21,392 bases of DNA, from contig CAKROK010000036.1 in assembly GCA_934373295.1 (NCBI GenBank), positions 1 to 21,392 on the forward strand. Direction: 5' to 3'. Shown here piece by piece: positions 12,731 through 20,056 of the stretch. The stretch is from an uncultured Christensenellaceae bacterium (GTDB lineage: Bacteria > Bacillota > Clostridia > Christensenellales > Christensenellaceae). Numbering within the stretch: position 1 is the stretch's first letter; every line of letters begins with the position of its first letter. Under the pieces are notes generated by a model. It was not told where the DNA came from. It was given only the letters and a program-made list of their open reading frames with translations, and searched no databases. Made by a program: the position numbers and the translations under genes.

Positions 12731-15178
12731 ATGGACTTCTTTGCAAGATTTACAAATAAAGCGAAAGAGGCGCTGTCCCTTGCGGCGGAATGCGCAAAGG
12801 AGATGGGCCACAACTACGTGGGAACGGAGCATCTTCTGGCGGGCCTTTGCGGAACGGAGGACAGCACGGCAAAGCTGCTTAGCGAAAATGGCGTGACGCT
12901 GGAAAACACTGCGTCGGCGGTAATCGAGCTGGTAGGCAAGGGCGACTACGTCATAAACAACGCGTTCGGATATACCCCGCGCGTGAAGAAAATTTTAGAA
13001 TACAGCGCGGCTATCGCGCGTCAGCTGGGACAGAACTACGTCGGAACGGAGCACATACTCTATGCGCTGATAAATGAAAACGACAGCGTGGCGACGAGGG
13101 TCTTAAGAGAGCTGGGCGCGGATAAAAAGCAGCTTGAGAGCGGCATCATGTCCATGCTCGAGGGCGGAAGAGAATCCGCAGGCGGGCGCGGGCAGAATGG
13201 CGGCACGCCCAAGCTCGACAAATTCGGCAGAGACCTGACCCAGGCGGCGAAGAACGGCGAGCTTGACCCCGTCATAGGCAGGGATGCAGAGATAGAGAGA
13301 ATGATACAGGTGCTTATCCGCAGGACGAAGAACAACCCCGTCCTGGTAGGCGAACCCGGCGTTGGTAAATCCGCAATCGCGGAGGGACTCGCGAGCAGGA
13401 TCGTGGAGGGCAACGTGCCTGAATTGTTAAAGGATAAGAGAGTCGTATCGTTAGACTTGGCGGGAATGATAGCGGGCGCAAAATACCGCGGCGAATTCGA
13501 GGAGAGATTCAAGGACGCGATAAACGAGCTCGTAAAGGACAAGAACGTAATACTGTTCATCGATGAGATACACACCATCGTAGGCGCAGGCTCGGCAGAG
13601 GGCAGCATGGATGCGGCGAATATGCTAAAGCCCATGCTCGCAAGGGGCGAATTACAGCTCATAGGCGCGACCACGTTAGATGAATACAGAAAGTACATCG
13701 AAAAGGACGCGGCGTTGGAGAGACGTTTTGCGCCCATCACGGTAGGCGAGCCGACTTGTGAGCAGACGGTCGAGATATTAAAGGGTTTAAGAGACAAATA
13801 CGAGGCGCATCACAAGGTCCGCATAACGGACGAGGCGATAAAGGCGGCCGTGACTCTTTCGGACAGATATATCACGGACAGATTTTTGCCCGATAAGGCG
13901 ATAGACCTGATGGACGAGGCAGGCTCAAAGGTGAGAATAAAGATGTTCTCCGCACCGCCGGACGTCAAGGACATCGAAAAGCACCTTGAGGACATCAAAA
14001 AGGAAAAAGAGCAGGCTGTAACGCGCCAGGAATACGAGCATGCCGCAAAGCTCAGAGACGAGGAGAAGGAGACGACCGAAAAGCTCGAGCAGATAAGGAA
14101 GGCATGGGAGGAAAAGCGCGGCGAGGTCAAGCCGGAGGTCACCGAAAAGGACATTGCGGAAATAGTCGCGGATTGGACAAAGGTACCCGTGACACAGCTC
14201 ACGGAGGACGAGGCGCACAAGCTATTACACCTTGAGGAGGAGCTGCATAAGCGTGTTATCGGTCAGGAAGAGGCCGTAAGCGCGGTCGCAAAGGCGATAA
14301 GAAGGGCAAGAGCAGGCTTAAAGGACCCGAACAGACCCATAGGCTCGTTCATCTTCTTAGGCCCCACGGGCGTAGGCAAGACAGAGCTTTCAAAGGCGCT
14401 CGCGGAATCGATGTTCGGCGATGAGGACGCTATGATAAGGCTTGACATGAGCGAATACATGGAAAAGCACGCCGTATCAAAGCTCATCGGTTCGCCTCCG
14501 GGATATGTCGGATTTGACGACGGCGGTCAGCTCACCGAGAAGGTAAGGAGAAAGCCCTATTGCGTACTGCTGTTTGATGAGATTGAAAAGGCGCATCCGG
14601 ACGTATTCAACATACTGCTCCAGATCTTGGACGACGGCAGATTGACGGACGCTAAGGGCAGAACGGTGGACTTCAAAAACTGCGTGATAATCATGACCTC
14701 AAACATCGGCGCATCCGAGATCAAGCAGCGCAGCATGGGCTTTGGCGCGAAGGACGAGGACGACGCTAAGGAGAAGGCGGATTATGAGAGCATGAAGGAG
14801 ACTATGATCGCCGAGCTGAAGAGGAACTTCCGTCCGGAGTTCATCAACCGTATCGACGACATAATCGTGTTCCACAAGCTCGTACCCGAGGACATCTCGA
14901 AGATAGCTCGTCTCATGATAAAGACGGTATCCAAGAGACTTGCGGAGAGGGAGATCTACTTAGACTTCACGGATGAGGCCGCGGAGCTGTTATCAAAGCA
15001 GGGCTTTGACGAGGAATACGGCGCAAGACCGCTAAGGAGAGTAATCCAGCAGACGGTCGAGGACGAGCTTTCCGAGCGCATACTGGACGGCAGCATCAAG
15101 TTCGGAGACAAGGTCAGAATGACGGCGAAGGACGGCAAGATAGAGTTCGAGCTGGAAAAGGAGCCTGCTGAAAAGTAA
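12731..15178 (+). CDS. clpC: AAA+ unfoldase ClpC
   Basis: Unfolds tagged or aggregated proteins and feeds them to ClpP. The 815-aa product is full length. Clp N-terminal double repeat (about 1-145; its pockets bind phosphoarginine in known ClpC proteins); D1 AAA+ ring with Walker A GEPGVGKSA (207-215) and Walker B FIDEIH (276-281); a middle/UVR-like coiled segment (about 412-466) used for adaptor or McsA-type contacts; D2 with Walker A GPTGVGKTEL (544-553) and Walker B LLFDEIEK (613-620). MGF (669-671) is a ClpP-docking tripeptide. This separates it from ClpB. AAGGAGG (12717-12723) lies 7 bases ahead of the ATG, inside the end of mcsB. It is last in the CtsR operon and is followed by a terminator. 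No clpP lies in the window. Confidence 0.97.
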   Translation: MDFFARFTNKAKEALSLAAECAKEMGHNYVGTEHLLAGLCGTEDSTAKLLSENGVTLENTASAVIELVGKGDYVINNAFGYTPRVKKILEYSAAIARQLGQNYVGTEHILYALINENDSVATRVLRELGADKKQLESGIMSMLEGGRESAGGRGQNGGTPKLDKFGRDLTQAAKNGELDPVIGRDAEIERMIQVLIRRTKNNPVLVGEPGVGKSAIAEGLASRIVEGNVPELLKDKRVVSLDLAGMIAGAKYRGEFEERFKDAINELVKDKNVILFIDEIHTIVGAGSAEGSMDAANMLKPMLARGELQLIGATTLDEYRKYIEKDAALERRFAPITVGEPTCEQTVEILKGLRDKYEAHHKVRITDEAIKAAVTLSDRYITDRFLPDKAIDLMDEAGSKVRIKMFSAPPDVKDIEKHLEDIKKEKEQAVTRQEYEHAAKLRDEEKETTEKLEQIRKAWEEKRGEVKPEVTEKDIAEIVADWTKVPVTQLTEDEAHKLLHLEEELHKRVIGQEEAVSAVAKAIRRARAGLKDPNRPIGSFIFLGPTGVGKTELSKALAESMFGDEDAMIRLDMSEYMEKHAVSKLIGSPPGYVGFDDGGQLTEKVRRKPYCVLLFDEIEKAHPDVFNILLQILDDGRLTDAKGRTVDFKNCVIIMTSNIGASEIKQRSMGFGAKDEDDAKEKADYESMKETMIAELKRNFRPEFINRIDDIIVFHKLVPEDISKIARLMIKTVSKRLAEREIYLDFTDEAAELLSKQGFDEEYGARPLRRVIQQTVEDELSERILDGSIKFGDKVRMTAKDGKIEFELEKEPAEK

Positions 15179-15200
15179 CAAAACTTCTTTCACAATATAA

Positions 15201-15243
15201 GAGAGTCCTGCGGGAATCAAATCCTGCGGGATTCTTTTATTTG
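15201..15243 (+). terminator. Rho-independent terminator of the ctsR-clpC operon
   Basis: Bases 15203-15215 pair with 15222-15234 (13 bp, including three G-U pairs) around a 6-base loop, followed by TTTTATTT. The decamer TCCTGCGGGA occurs in both arms (15206-15215 and 15222-15231, one base different at the first copy's edge). Confidence 0.8.
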
Positions 15244-15263
15244 CATAAAAAACGGCAAAAAAA

Positions 15264-15373
15264 ACTCCCGATATAGTAGTAAAGAAAGAGGGTTTACGCC
15301 TGCCAGCGAAAACACGAGATTATCGGGAGACAGTTATTATAACTGCAAATATATGATAGCATAAATCGGGAGA
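15264..15373. other. Structured non-coding stretch with three ATCGGGAG-type sites
   Basis: CTCCCGATA (15265-15273) is the exact reverse complement of TATCGGGAG (15321-15329). Between them lie two small hairpins (GTAAA/TTTAC at 15279-15297 and CGC/GCG at 15297-15308). A near-perfect palindrome, CAGTTAT T ATAACTG (15331-15345), follows. A third copy, ATCGGGAGA, is at 15365-15373. No coding frame, T-run or convincing promoter was seen. It sits between two convergent terminators, so it could be a short transposon-like remnant, a small RNA or a protein-binding locus. Confidence 0.4.
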
Positions 15374-15387
15374 AATGAAAAGGGAAA

Positions 15388-15422
15388 AATAAAAAAACGG
15401 CACGGCAAAATGCCATACCGTT
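15388..15422 (-). terminator. Terminator of the ROK kinase-deoC unit
   Basis: On the minus strand AACGG..GGCA/TGCC..CCGTT forms a stem (15396-15422) with a 3x3 internal loop. It is followed by a run of seven T (the A-run 15391-15397), about 20 bases past the deoC stop. Confidence 0.8.
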
Positions 15423-15441
15423 ATTGAGTTTAATTAATAAA

Positions 15442-16185
15442 TCAGTCGAACTTCGGGGGCTGGTTGCGCTTGGAGGCGGAGATGATGGAGGTGTCGTCGT
15501 TGACGATCTGGAGGACCTTGCTCACGCCCAGTCTATCCGCGCCCGCCTTTATCATGGCGTATGCGGTCTCGCGGTTATCCACGCCGCCGGACGCCTTGAC
15601 GAGCATCTTATCGCCCACGGTCTTTCTCATAAGCTCGATGTCGTGAACGGTCGCGCCGCCTGTGCCCATGCCGGTGGAGGTCTTTACGAAAAGCGCGCCC
15701 GCCTGCATGGAGAGCTCACAAGCCTTCACCTTTTCCTCATCGGTGAGGTAGCAGGTCTCTATGATGACCTTTGTCGCGGAGGGCTTAGCCGCTTCGACGA
15801 CGGCCTTTATGTCGTTTAAGACGTAGTCATAATCGCCGCTCCTGAGCGCGCCGATGTTGATGACCATATCGACCTCGTCTGCGCCGTCCTTAACGGCCTC
15901 GGCAGCCTCGAACGCCTTTACGACGGTCTTGTTAGCGCCTAAAGGGAAACCTATGACAGTGGCGGTGGAGATGCCCGTGCCCTCTAACTCCTTATGCACC
16001 AAAGCGACGTGAACGGGGTTTACACAGACTGCCTTTGCGCCCGTCTGCTTCGCCTCGTCGCAGAACTCCTTTATGACAGAGGTCTTGGTATAGGGGCGTA
16101 AAACGGTATGGTCACAAAAGGACGCGTACTTTTCATCATAGCCGAACTGCTTTAACTCGGGAAACTCGTTGTGTTTAAATTCCAT
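15442..16185 (-). CDS. deoC: Deoxyribose-phosphate aldolase
   Basis: Cleaves 2-deoxyribose 5-phosphate to acetaldehyde and glyceraldehyde 3-phosphate in deoxynucleoside catabolism, in the cytoplasm. The 247-aa product is a class I aldolase (TIM barrel). The Schiff-base lysine is Lys168 (FVKTSTGM), with Asp106 (DEVDMVINIGAL) and Lys197 (LVKASGG) as the proton-relay pair. DHTVLRPYT (25-33) is the usual N-terminal motif. AAGGAG (16195-16200) lies 9 bases before the ATG. It starts 30 bases after the ROK kinase stop and is probably co-transcribed. That pairing suggests sugar or nucleoside salvage. Confidence 0.96.
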   Translation of the reverse strand: MEFKHNEFPELKQFGYDEKYASFCDHTVLRPYTKTSVIKEFCDEAKQTGAKAVCVNPVHVALVHKELEGTGISTATVIGFPLGANKTVVKAFEAAEAVKDGADEVDMVINIGALRSGDYDYVLNDIKAVVEAAKPSATKVIIETCYLTDEEKVKACELSMQAGALFVKTSTGMGTGGATVHDIELMRKTVGDKMLVKASGGVDNRETAYAMIKAGADRLGVSKVLQIVNDDTSIISASKRNQPPKFD

Positions 16186-16215
16186 CTTAAAAAACTCCTT
16201 TTTTGATACTCGATA

Positions 16216-17169
16216 TTAAATGGCGTCAAAGCCGTCGCGCGCGTATAGCACCGCGCCGACGAGGACGTTTTCATCCATCAATTCACACTTGACTATATCG
16301 AAACGACCCTTTGCAGAGGCGAATACATAGTCATCGACATACTTTCTGACGGGGGCTAAGATGACCTCGCCCAGATTCGCGACGCCGCCGCCTATCGCCA
16401 CGCGCTGGGGTGAGAAAAGCGTCACGAAATTCGCTATGGAAACGGCGTAGGTGCGCGCAAAGTTGTCGATGTGCCTTAATGCGGTAGGATCACCCGCCTT
16501 TGCGGCGATGCCCAGCATTCGGCAATCCAGCTTTGAGGTATCGCCCTCGCACAGATCGAGCAGCATGCCGCCCGTGACGCCGCCCTTTTTACGCAGCTGA
16601 GCCTCGATGCCCGTACCCGAACAGAGCTCCTCAAGACGGCAGACTGCGCCGGGCGTGGGGGAGGTATAGTCCGCGACGAAGGTATTGCCCATATATACGC
16701 CGCCGAAGCCTATGCCGTCAAAGGTCTTGCCGCCCAAAAACATCGCGCCGCCGATGCCCGTGCCTATATTAGTATAGTAGAAATTTGAAAAACCGCGGCC
16801 CGAGCCGTTTTTAAGCTCGGCATAGCCTCCCGCGACGGTATCGTTGACGACGGTGGCAGGCAGGTTGAACGTCTGCTCAAACCAGGTTTTTATTTCAAAA
16901 TCCTTCCAGCCCTTGACCTGAACGGAGAGCAGAGAGCGGCCGTTGCACGTCTCTATAACGCCGCCGAAGCCCACGCCGATCGAGGATATCTCGGGATAAG
17001 CCGCGAGGATCTCGGACATGTTTTTTTCTATCCAGGAGAGTATATCGGACGCTCCGTTGGGAATGGGGAATTTGCCCGTTATGAGCTTTATGATATTGCC
17101 GTTTTCATCGGCGACGGCTATTTGTTGCTTTGTACCGCCGATCTCGACGCCGCAGTATAGTTTACTCAT
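16216..17169 (-). CDS. ROK-family sugar kinase-like protein, atypical
   Basis: A 317-aa protein of the ROK family (glucokinase, fructokinase and amino-sugar kinases, plus sugar-responsive repressors). It has no N-terminal DNA-binding domain, so a kinase role is favoured. Visible: phosphate loop VEIGGTK (8-14), FGGVI (68-72), catalytic-base Asp110 (VVNDTVAGGYAE), nucleotide loop IGTGIGG (135-141) and the C-terminal AIGGGVA. Two family landmarks are missing. The sugar-binding ExGH motif reads YMGN in my alignment (about 159-162), and the zinc-binding CxCGxxGC cluster is absent, with only AVC..EELC left (176-183). Substrate specificity is therefore open. It lies upstream of deoC in the same unit. 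The ribosome binding site AAAGGAA (about 17182-17188) is 12 bases from the ATG. Confidence 0.8.
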   Translation of the reverse strand: MSKLYCGVEIGGTKQQIAVADENGNIIKLITGKFPIPNGASDILSWIEKNMSEILAAYPEISSIGVGFGGVIETCNGRSLLSVQVKGWKDFEIKTWFEQTFNLPATVVNDTVAGGYAELKNGSGRGFSNFYYTNIGTGIGGAMFLGGKTFDGIGFGGVYMGNTFVADYTSPTPGAVCRLEELCSGTGIEAQLRKKGGVTGGMLLDLCEGDTSKLDCRMLGIAAKAGDPTALRHIDNFARTYAVSIANFVTLFSPQRVAIGGGVANLGEVILAPVRKYVDDYVFASAKGRFDIVKCELMDENVLVGAVLYARDGFDAI

Positions 17170-17216
17170 GAGAAATTAAGTTCCTTTCGAGTTTTGCGTT
17201 TTCTTCTTTATAAATA

Positions 17217-17243
17217 ATTATAGCACGAAAAGCAGGGGGTCAA
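17217..17243 (-). promoter_or_regulatory. Promoter for the ROK kinase-deoC unit
   Basis: On the minus strand, TTGACC (17243-17238) precedes TATAAT (17222-17217) by 15 bases. The -10 is extended (TGCTATAAT). The short spacer is offset by the extended -10. It lies about 48 bases ahead of the start. Confidence 0.6.
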
Positions 17244-17763
17244 AAGGTAATAATATATGATTTTGAGAAAAAACCAAAGGTGGGCAGGAGCTATATCCGA
17301 CGTTTGGAAATGGTAAAAAGTTTGTGAATGGAAAGTAACAAAAGTGTAAACACGCACAAAAGCGGCGGGTTTTGTGTTAAACTAAGAAACCGTGAGAGGG
17401 AAAATATGGTGAAAAGCATTAATCGCACTGCTTAAAAAGAGACCGTATCGAAGGACGAACGTTTGGTGATATGATCTTTTTTTATGCTTTTTTGAGAGAA
17501 GGCATGTCGAGAAAGCGCGGCGCAGGTTTTTGCGCGCCGCGAAGGGGCAAGCAAAAACTAAGCCCGCCCCGCAGGGGCGGGAAGCTTTCAAGCGGCAAAA
17601 GGCGGGAGCCTTTTGGCGGTTGAAATCTGCGCCGCGCGCGTACGAGTGAGATGAGGCTTTTTAACTTGAGCGCGCAAGGCGTATCGGCGGGGAATTATAA
17701 TGGAGCTTTGCGTGAGCAAAGCAACCTTTGACTTCACTTTAGTTTTGAATTTACACAAAATAA
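17244..17763. other. Long non-coding stretch with several hairpins
   Basis: This is the core of the largest gene-free stretch in the window (17170-17763). Strong inverted repeats: CACAAAA/TTTTGTG (17355-17376); an 8-bp GC stem (17516-17523 with 17534-17541); CCCGCCCC/GGGGCGGG with a 3-base loop (17563-17581); a stem of about 18 bp with two mismatches (17586-17603 with 17608-17625); and GCTTTGC/GCAAAGC with a 4-base loop (17705-17722). Open frames here give low-complexity, Arg/Pro-rich or unlikely translations without ribosome binding sites, so I call none. It may be a dispersed intergenic repeat or the structured 3' UTR of tmcAL. Confidence 0.5.
17553..17581 (-). terminator. Possible terminator downstream of tmcAL
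   Basis: Read on the minus strand, CCCGCCCC TGC GGGGCGGG (17581-17563) is a perfect 8-bp GC stem. TTTTT (17557-17553) follows after five intervening bases. It is the only minus-strand hairpin here with a T-run, but it lies about 180 bases past the tmcAL stop. Confidence 0.45.
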
Positions 17764-18918
17764 TCAGAGGACGATCAAGCCGTGGGTGAAGTCCTCGCAC
17801 GCGGGGGCAGGGGGAGACTCCAAAAGGGCGCGGATATCGGAGGCGGCGATATCGCGGGCAAGCTCGGGGTCGCATATCCCTGCGGGGGAGACCACGACGG
17901 GCAGGGAGGAATTGGAGGAAAGCAGAGATAAAAGAGGACGAGCGGACTTTTTAATGCCCAGCACGCGGATATAGGATGGGAGCGCGGGGGCGTCCTTTTT
18001 GATATCGAGAATTACGTTGAGGAGAATGCGGCGCAGTCTTGAAAGTGGATAGCGCTTTGATTTTATGAGGAAGAGGAGCTCGTCATAGCTCCTTGCGGTT
18101 TTTGATGCGTCTTTCAGACGATAAGAAAGCCCCTCGCTCACGCCCTCTATTTCATCGAGTTGGGAAACGGACATAGTACGCAGCTTGAGCATGGCGGGGA
18201 GGAAAAGCGCATCGCAAAAGACCGCGGGGCGCGAATATGTGTTTATCTCATCCGGAATGAGGGAGGAAAGGCTTTCGCCCTTTTTAAGCGCCTCGCGCAG
18301 GGCGAGCGCGGAGGGAACGTCTAAAAGCTGCTTTTCCAGATAGGCAGAGCCTTCTCTTTTGACGGAGACGGGGGATATTTCGCTTTTTAAGCGGATGAGC
18401 GCCTTTAGATATTCGATAGCGAGGATGTTGTTCGGGCCGGACAGCACGCCCTCCGCCTCGGGGAGGACGGAGCAGACCGCACGTTCTCTCGCGCTCGGAA
18501 AGCTCATGCCGCTGTCCAGGTGATATTTTAAAGAGGAACGAAAGGCGTCCGGCTGATCGCACAGAAGGTGTGCGGTTTTGTTTAAGAATGATATGTCGGC
18601 ATTTTCACAGCCGAATGAGAGGTGATTGACGATATTTGAGCTATCTGCCAAAAAAACGCCGCCCATGGCGAATTTCTCCGCAGAGGCGCAGGAAAACAGC
18701 GTAGGAAGCTCGATGACCATATCCGCGCCGCCGCTGAGCGCTGCGCGAGTGCGCGAGAACTTATCGAAAACGGCGGGCTCACCGCGCTGGGTAAAGTTTC
18801 CGCTCATTATACAGACGACATAATCACAGCTCGTCAGACGGCGGGTTTTTGCTATATGGAGCATATGACCGGCATGCATCGGGTTATATTCGCAGATTAT
18901 GGCAGAAATTTTCGGCAT
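17764..18918 (-). CDS. tmcAL: tRNA(Met) cytidine acetate ligase TmcAL (YlbM family)
   Basis: Activates free acetate with ATP to acetyl-AMP and acetylates C34 (ac4C) of elongator tRNA-Met, which keeps AUG decoding accurate. The 384-aa product (B. subtilis about 415) has the nucleotidyltransferase signature ICEYNPMHAGH (8-18; the family usually has EYNPFHNGH), MSGNFTQRGEPA (38-49), DMVIELPT (66-73) and the downstream AIEYLKAL. AAAAGGA (18931-18937) lies 12 bases before the ATG. It is divergent from pta-ackA, whose products make acetate, the substrate of this enzyme. That arrangement is common in Clostridia. Earlier annotations often call this family only 'nucleotidyltransferase'. Confidence 0.93.
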   Translation of the reverse strand: MPKISAIICEYNPMHAGHMLHIAKTRRLTSCDYVVCIMSGNFTQRGEPAVFDKFSRTRAALSGGADMVIELPTLFSCASAEKFAMGGVFLADSSNIVNHLSFGCENADISFLNKTAHLLCDQPDAFRSSLKYHLDSGMSFPSARERAVCSVLPEAEGVLSGPNNILAIEYLKALIRLKSEISPVSVKREGSAYLEKQLLDVPSALALREALKKGESLSSLIPDEINTYSRPAVFCDALFLPAMLKLRTMSVSQLDEIEGVSEGLSYRLKDASKTARSYDELLFLIKSKRYPLSRLRRILLNVILDIKKDAPALPSYIRVLGIKKSARPLLSLLSSNSSLPVVVSPAGICDPELARDIAASDIRALLESPPAPACEDFTHGLIVL

Positions 18919-18968
18919 TAGTGTAAATAATCCTTTTCAAATTCGTTTTTTTACTATATAATATTGTG

Positions 18969-18998
18969 TTGTACCATGTGATACGGGTTTATTATAAC
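18969..18998 (+). promoter_or_regulatory. Promoter for pta-ackA, with an overlapping minus-strand -10 box
   Basis: TTGTAC (18969-18974) and TATAAC (18993-18998) are 18 bases apart on the plus strand, ahead of pta. On the minus strand a perfect TATAAT occupies 18996-18991, overlapping it. That box could serve tmcAL, but its -35 region is poor. Promoter use is inferred. Confidence 0.5.
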
Positions 18999-19041
18999 AT
19001 AAAATACGATGAACATGCATTATGAAAAGAGGTAATTTGAA

Positions 19042-20034
19042 ATGGCATTGATGGATTCTATCAAGCAGAAGGCAAAGCAGGACGTTAAGCACATAGTGCT
19101 TGCGGAGGGCACGGAGCCGAGGACGGTAGAGGCCGCGGGCATTATCGCGAGGGAAGGTCTCGCGAAGGTCACGCTGCTGGGCGACCCCGATGAGGTCGTG
19201 AAGGTAGCCGCGGGCAAGAGCCTTGAGGGCGTAGACGTGATCGATCCGGAAAAATCCGAGAAGTTCGAGGAATATGCGAAGCTGTTCTATGAGCTGAGAA
19301 AGGCAAAGGGCATCACGCTCGGACAGGCGCAGCAGCAGATAAAGGATCTCCTTTACTATGCGACCATGATGATAAAATGCGGCGATGCGGACGGCATGGT
19401 AGCAGGCGCGATCAACTCCACTGGCAACACCATCAGGCCTGCTCTTCAGATAATAAAGACCAAGCCGGGCGTAAAGACGGTTTCGGGCGCATTTTTGATG
19501 GAAGTTCCCAACTGCACATTAGGCGAGAACGGCAAGTTCGTATTCGGCGACTGCGCGATATGCATCGACCCGACTGCGGAGGAGCTGGCGACGATAGCTG
19601 TATCCACTGCGCAGACGGCACAGACGCTCTTAGGCTATGAGCCCAAGGTGGCTATGCTTTCCTTCTCCACAAAGGGCAGCGCAAAGCACGCTAATGTAGA
19701 CAAGGTACGCACGGCGTATGAGATAGTAAAGAAGGAGCACCCGGAGCTTCAGGTAGACGGCGAGCTTCAGGCGGATGCGGCGCTCATCGAAAAGGTCGGC
19801 CAGTTAAAGAGCCCCGGCTCGACGGTAGCGGGACACGCGAACGTACTCATCTTCCCCGATCTTCAGGCGGGCAACATCGGCTACAAGCTGGTTCAGAGAT
19901 TAGCGGGCGCAGAGGCAATAGGACCCATCTGTCAGGGACTCGCAAAGCCTGTAAACGACCTTTCAAGAGGATGCTCTGTATCCGATATAGTAAGCCTTGT
20001 CGCTTTAACGGCGGTTCAGGCGCAGAACATGTAA
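19042..20034 (+). CDS. pta: Phosphate acetyltransferase
   Basis: Converts acetyl-CoA and phosphate to acetyl phosphate and CoA, the first step of acetate formation. The 330-aa product is the short Pta form without the regulatory N-terminal DRTGG/AAA region seen in enterobacterial Pta. Family landmarks are VLAEGTEPRT (19-28), MIKCGDADGMVAGA (110-123), STGNT (126-130), MLSFSTKGSAKH (about 205-216) and the C-terminal KPVNDLSRGCSVSDIV, which holds the conserved Ser-Arg of the active site. AAGAGG (19027-19032) lies 9 bases ahead of the ATG. The gene is followed 22 bases later by ackA with no terminator between, so the two are co-transcribed. Confidence 0.97.
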   Translation: MALMDSIKQKAKQDVKHIVLAEGTEPRTVEAAGIIAREGLAKVTLLGDPDEVVKVAAGKSLEGVDVIDPEKSEKFEEYAKLFYELRKAKGITLGQAQQQIKDLLYYATMMIKCGDADGMVAGAINSTGNTIRPALQIIKTKPGVKTVSGAFLMEVPNCTLGENGKFVFGDCAICIDPTAEELATIAVSTAQTAQTLLGYEPKVAMLSFSTKGSAKHANVDKVRTAYEIVKKEHPELQVDGELQADAALIEKVGQLKSPGSTVAGHANVLIFPDLQAGNIGYKLVQRLAGAEAIGPICQGLAKPVNDLSRGCSVSDIVSLVALTAVQAQNM

Positions 20035-20056
20035 TTTTACCGGAGGAAAACGATAA

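Noticed and set aside
13060..13797. A 245-codon open frame on the minus strand
   Set aside because: It is antisense to clpC, whose motifs are continuous over this stretch. The Ser/Leu-rich translation is typical of a shadow frame.
15264..15373. Riboswitch or leader RNA
   Set aside because: It lies downstream of both neighbouring genes, which converge on it, so there is no gene for it to control in cis. No known riboswitch core was recognised.
17503..17622. Short plus-strand frame coding a basic peptide (MSRKRGAG...)
   Set aside because: It overlaps the GC-rich hairpins and its only Shine-Dalgarno-like sequence is 1-2 bases from the ATG, too close to work.
17705..17722. GCTTTGC/GCAAAGC hairpin as the tmcAL terminator
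   Set aside because: It is a perfect 7-bp stem close to the tmcAL stop, but no run of T follows on either strand.
17382..17875. Two minus-strand open frames (17382-17591 and 17588-17875) in and beside the hairpin-rich stretch
   Set aside because: Translations are Arg/Pro-rich or patchy, no ribosome binding sites were found, and the second runs into tmcAL in another frame. They are more likely products of a non-coding repeat.
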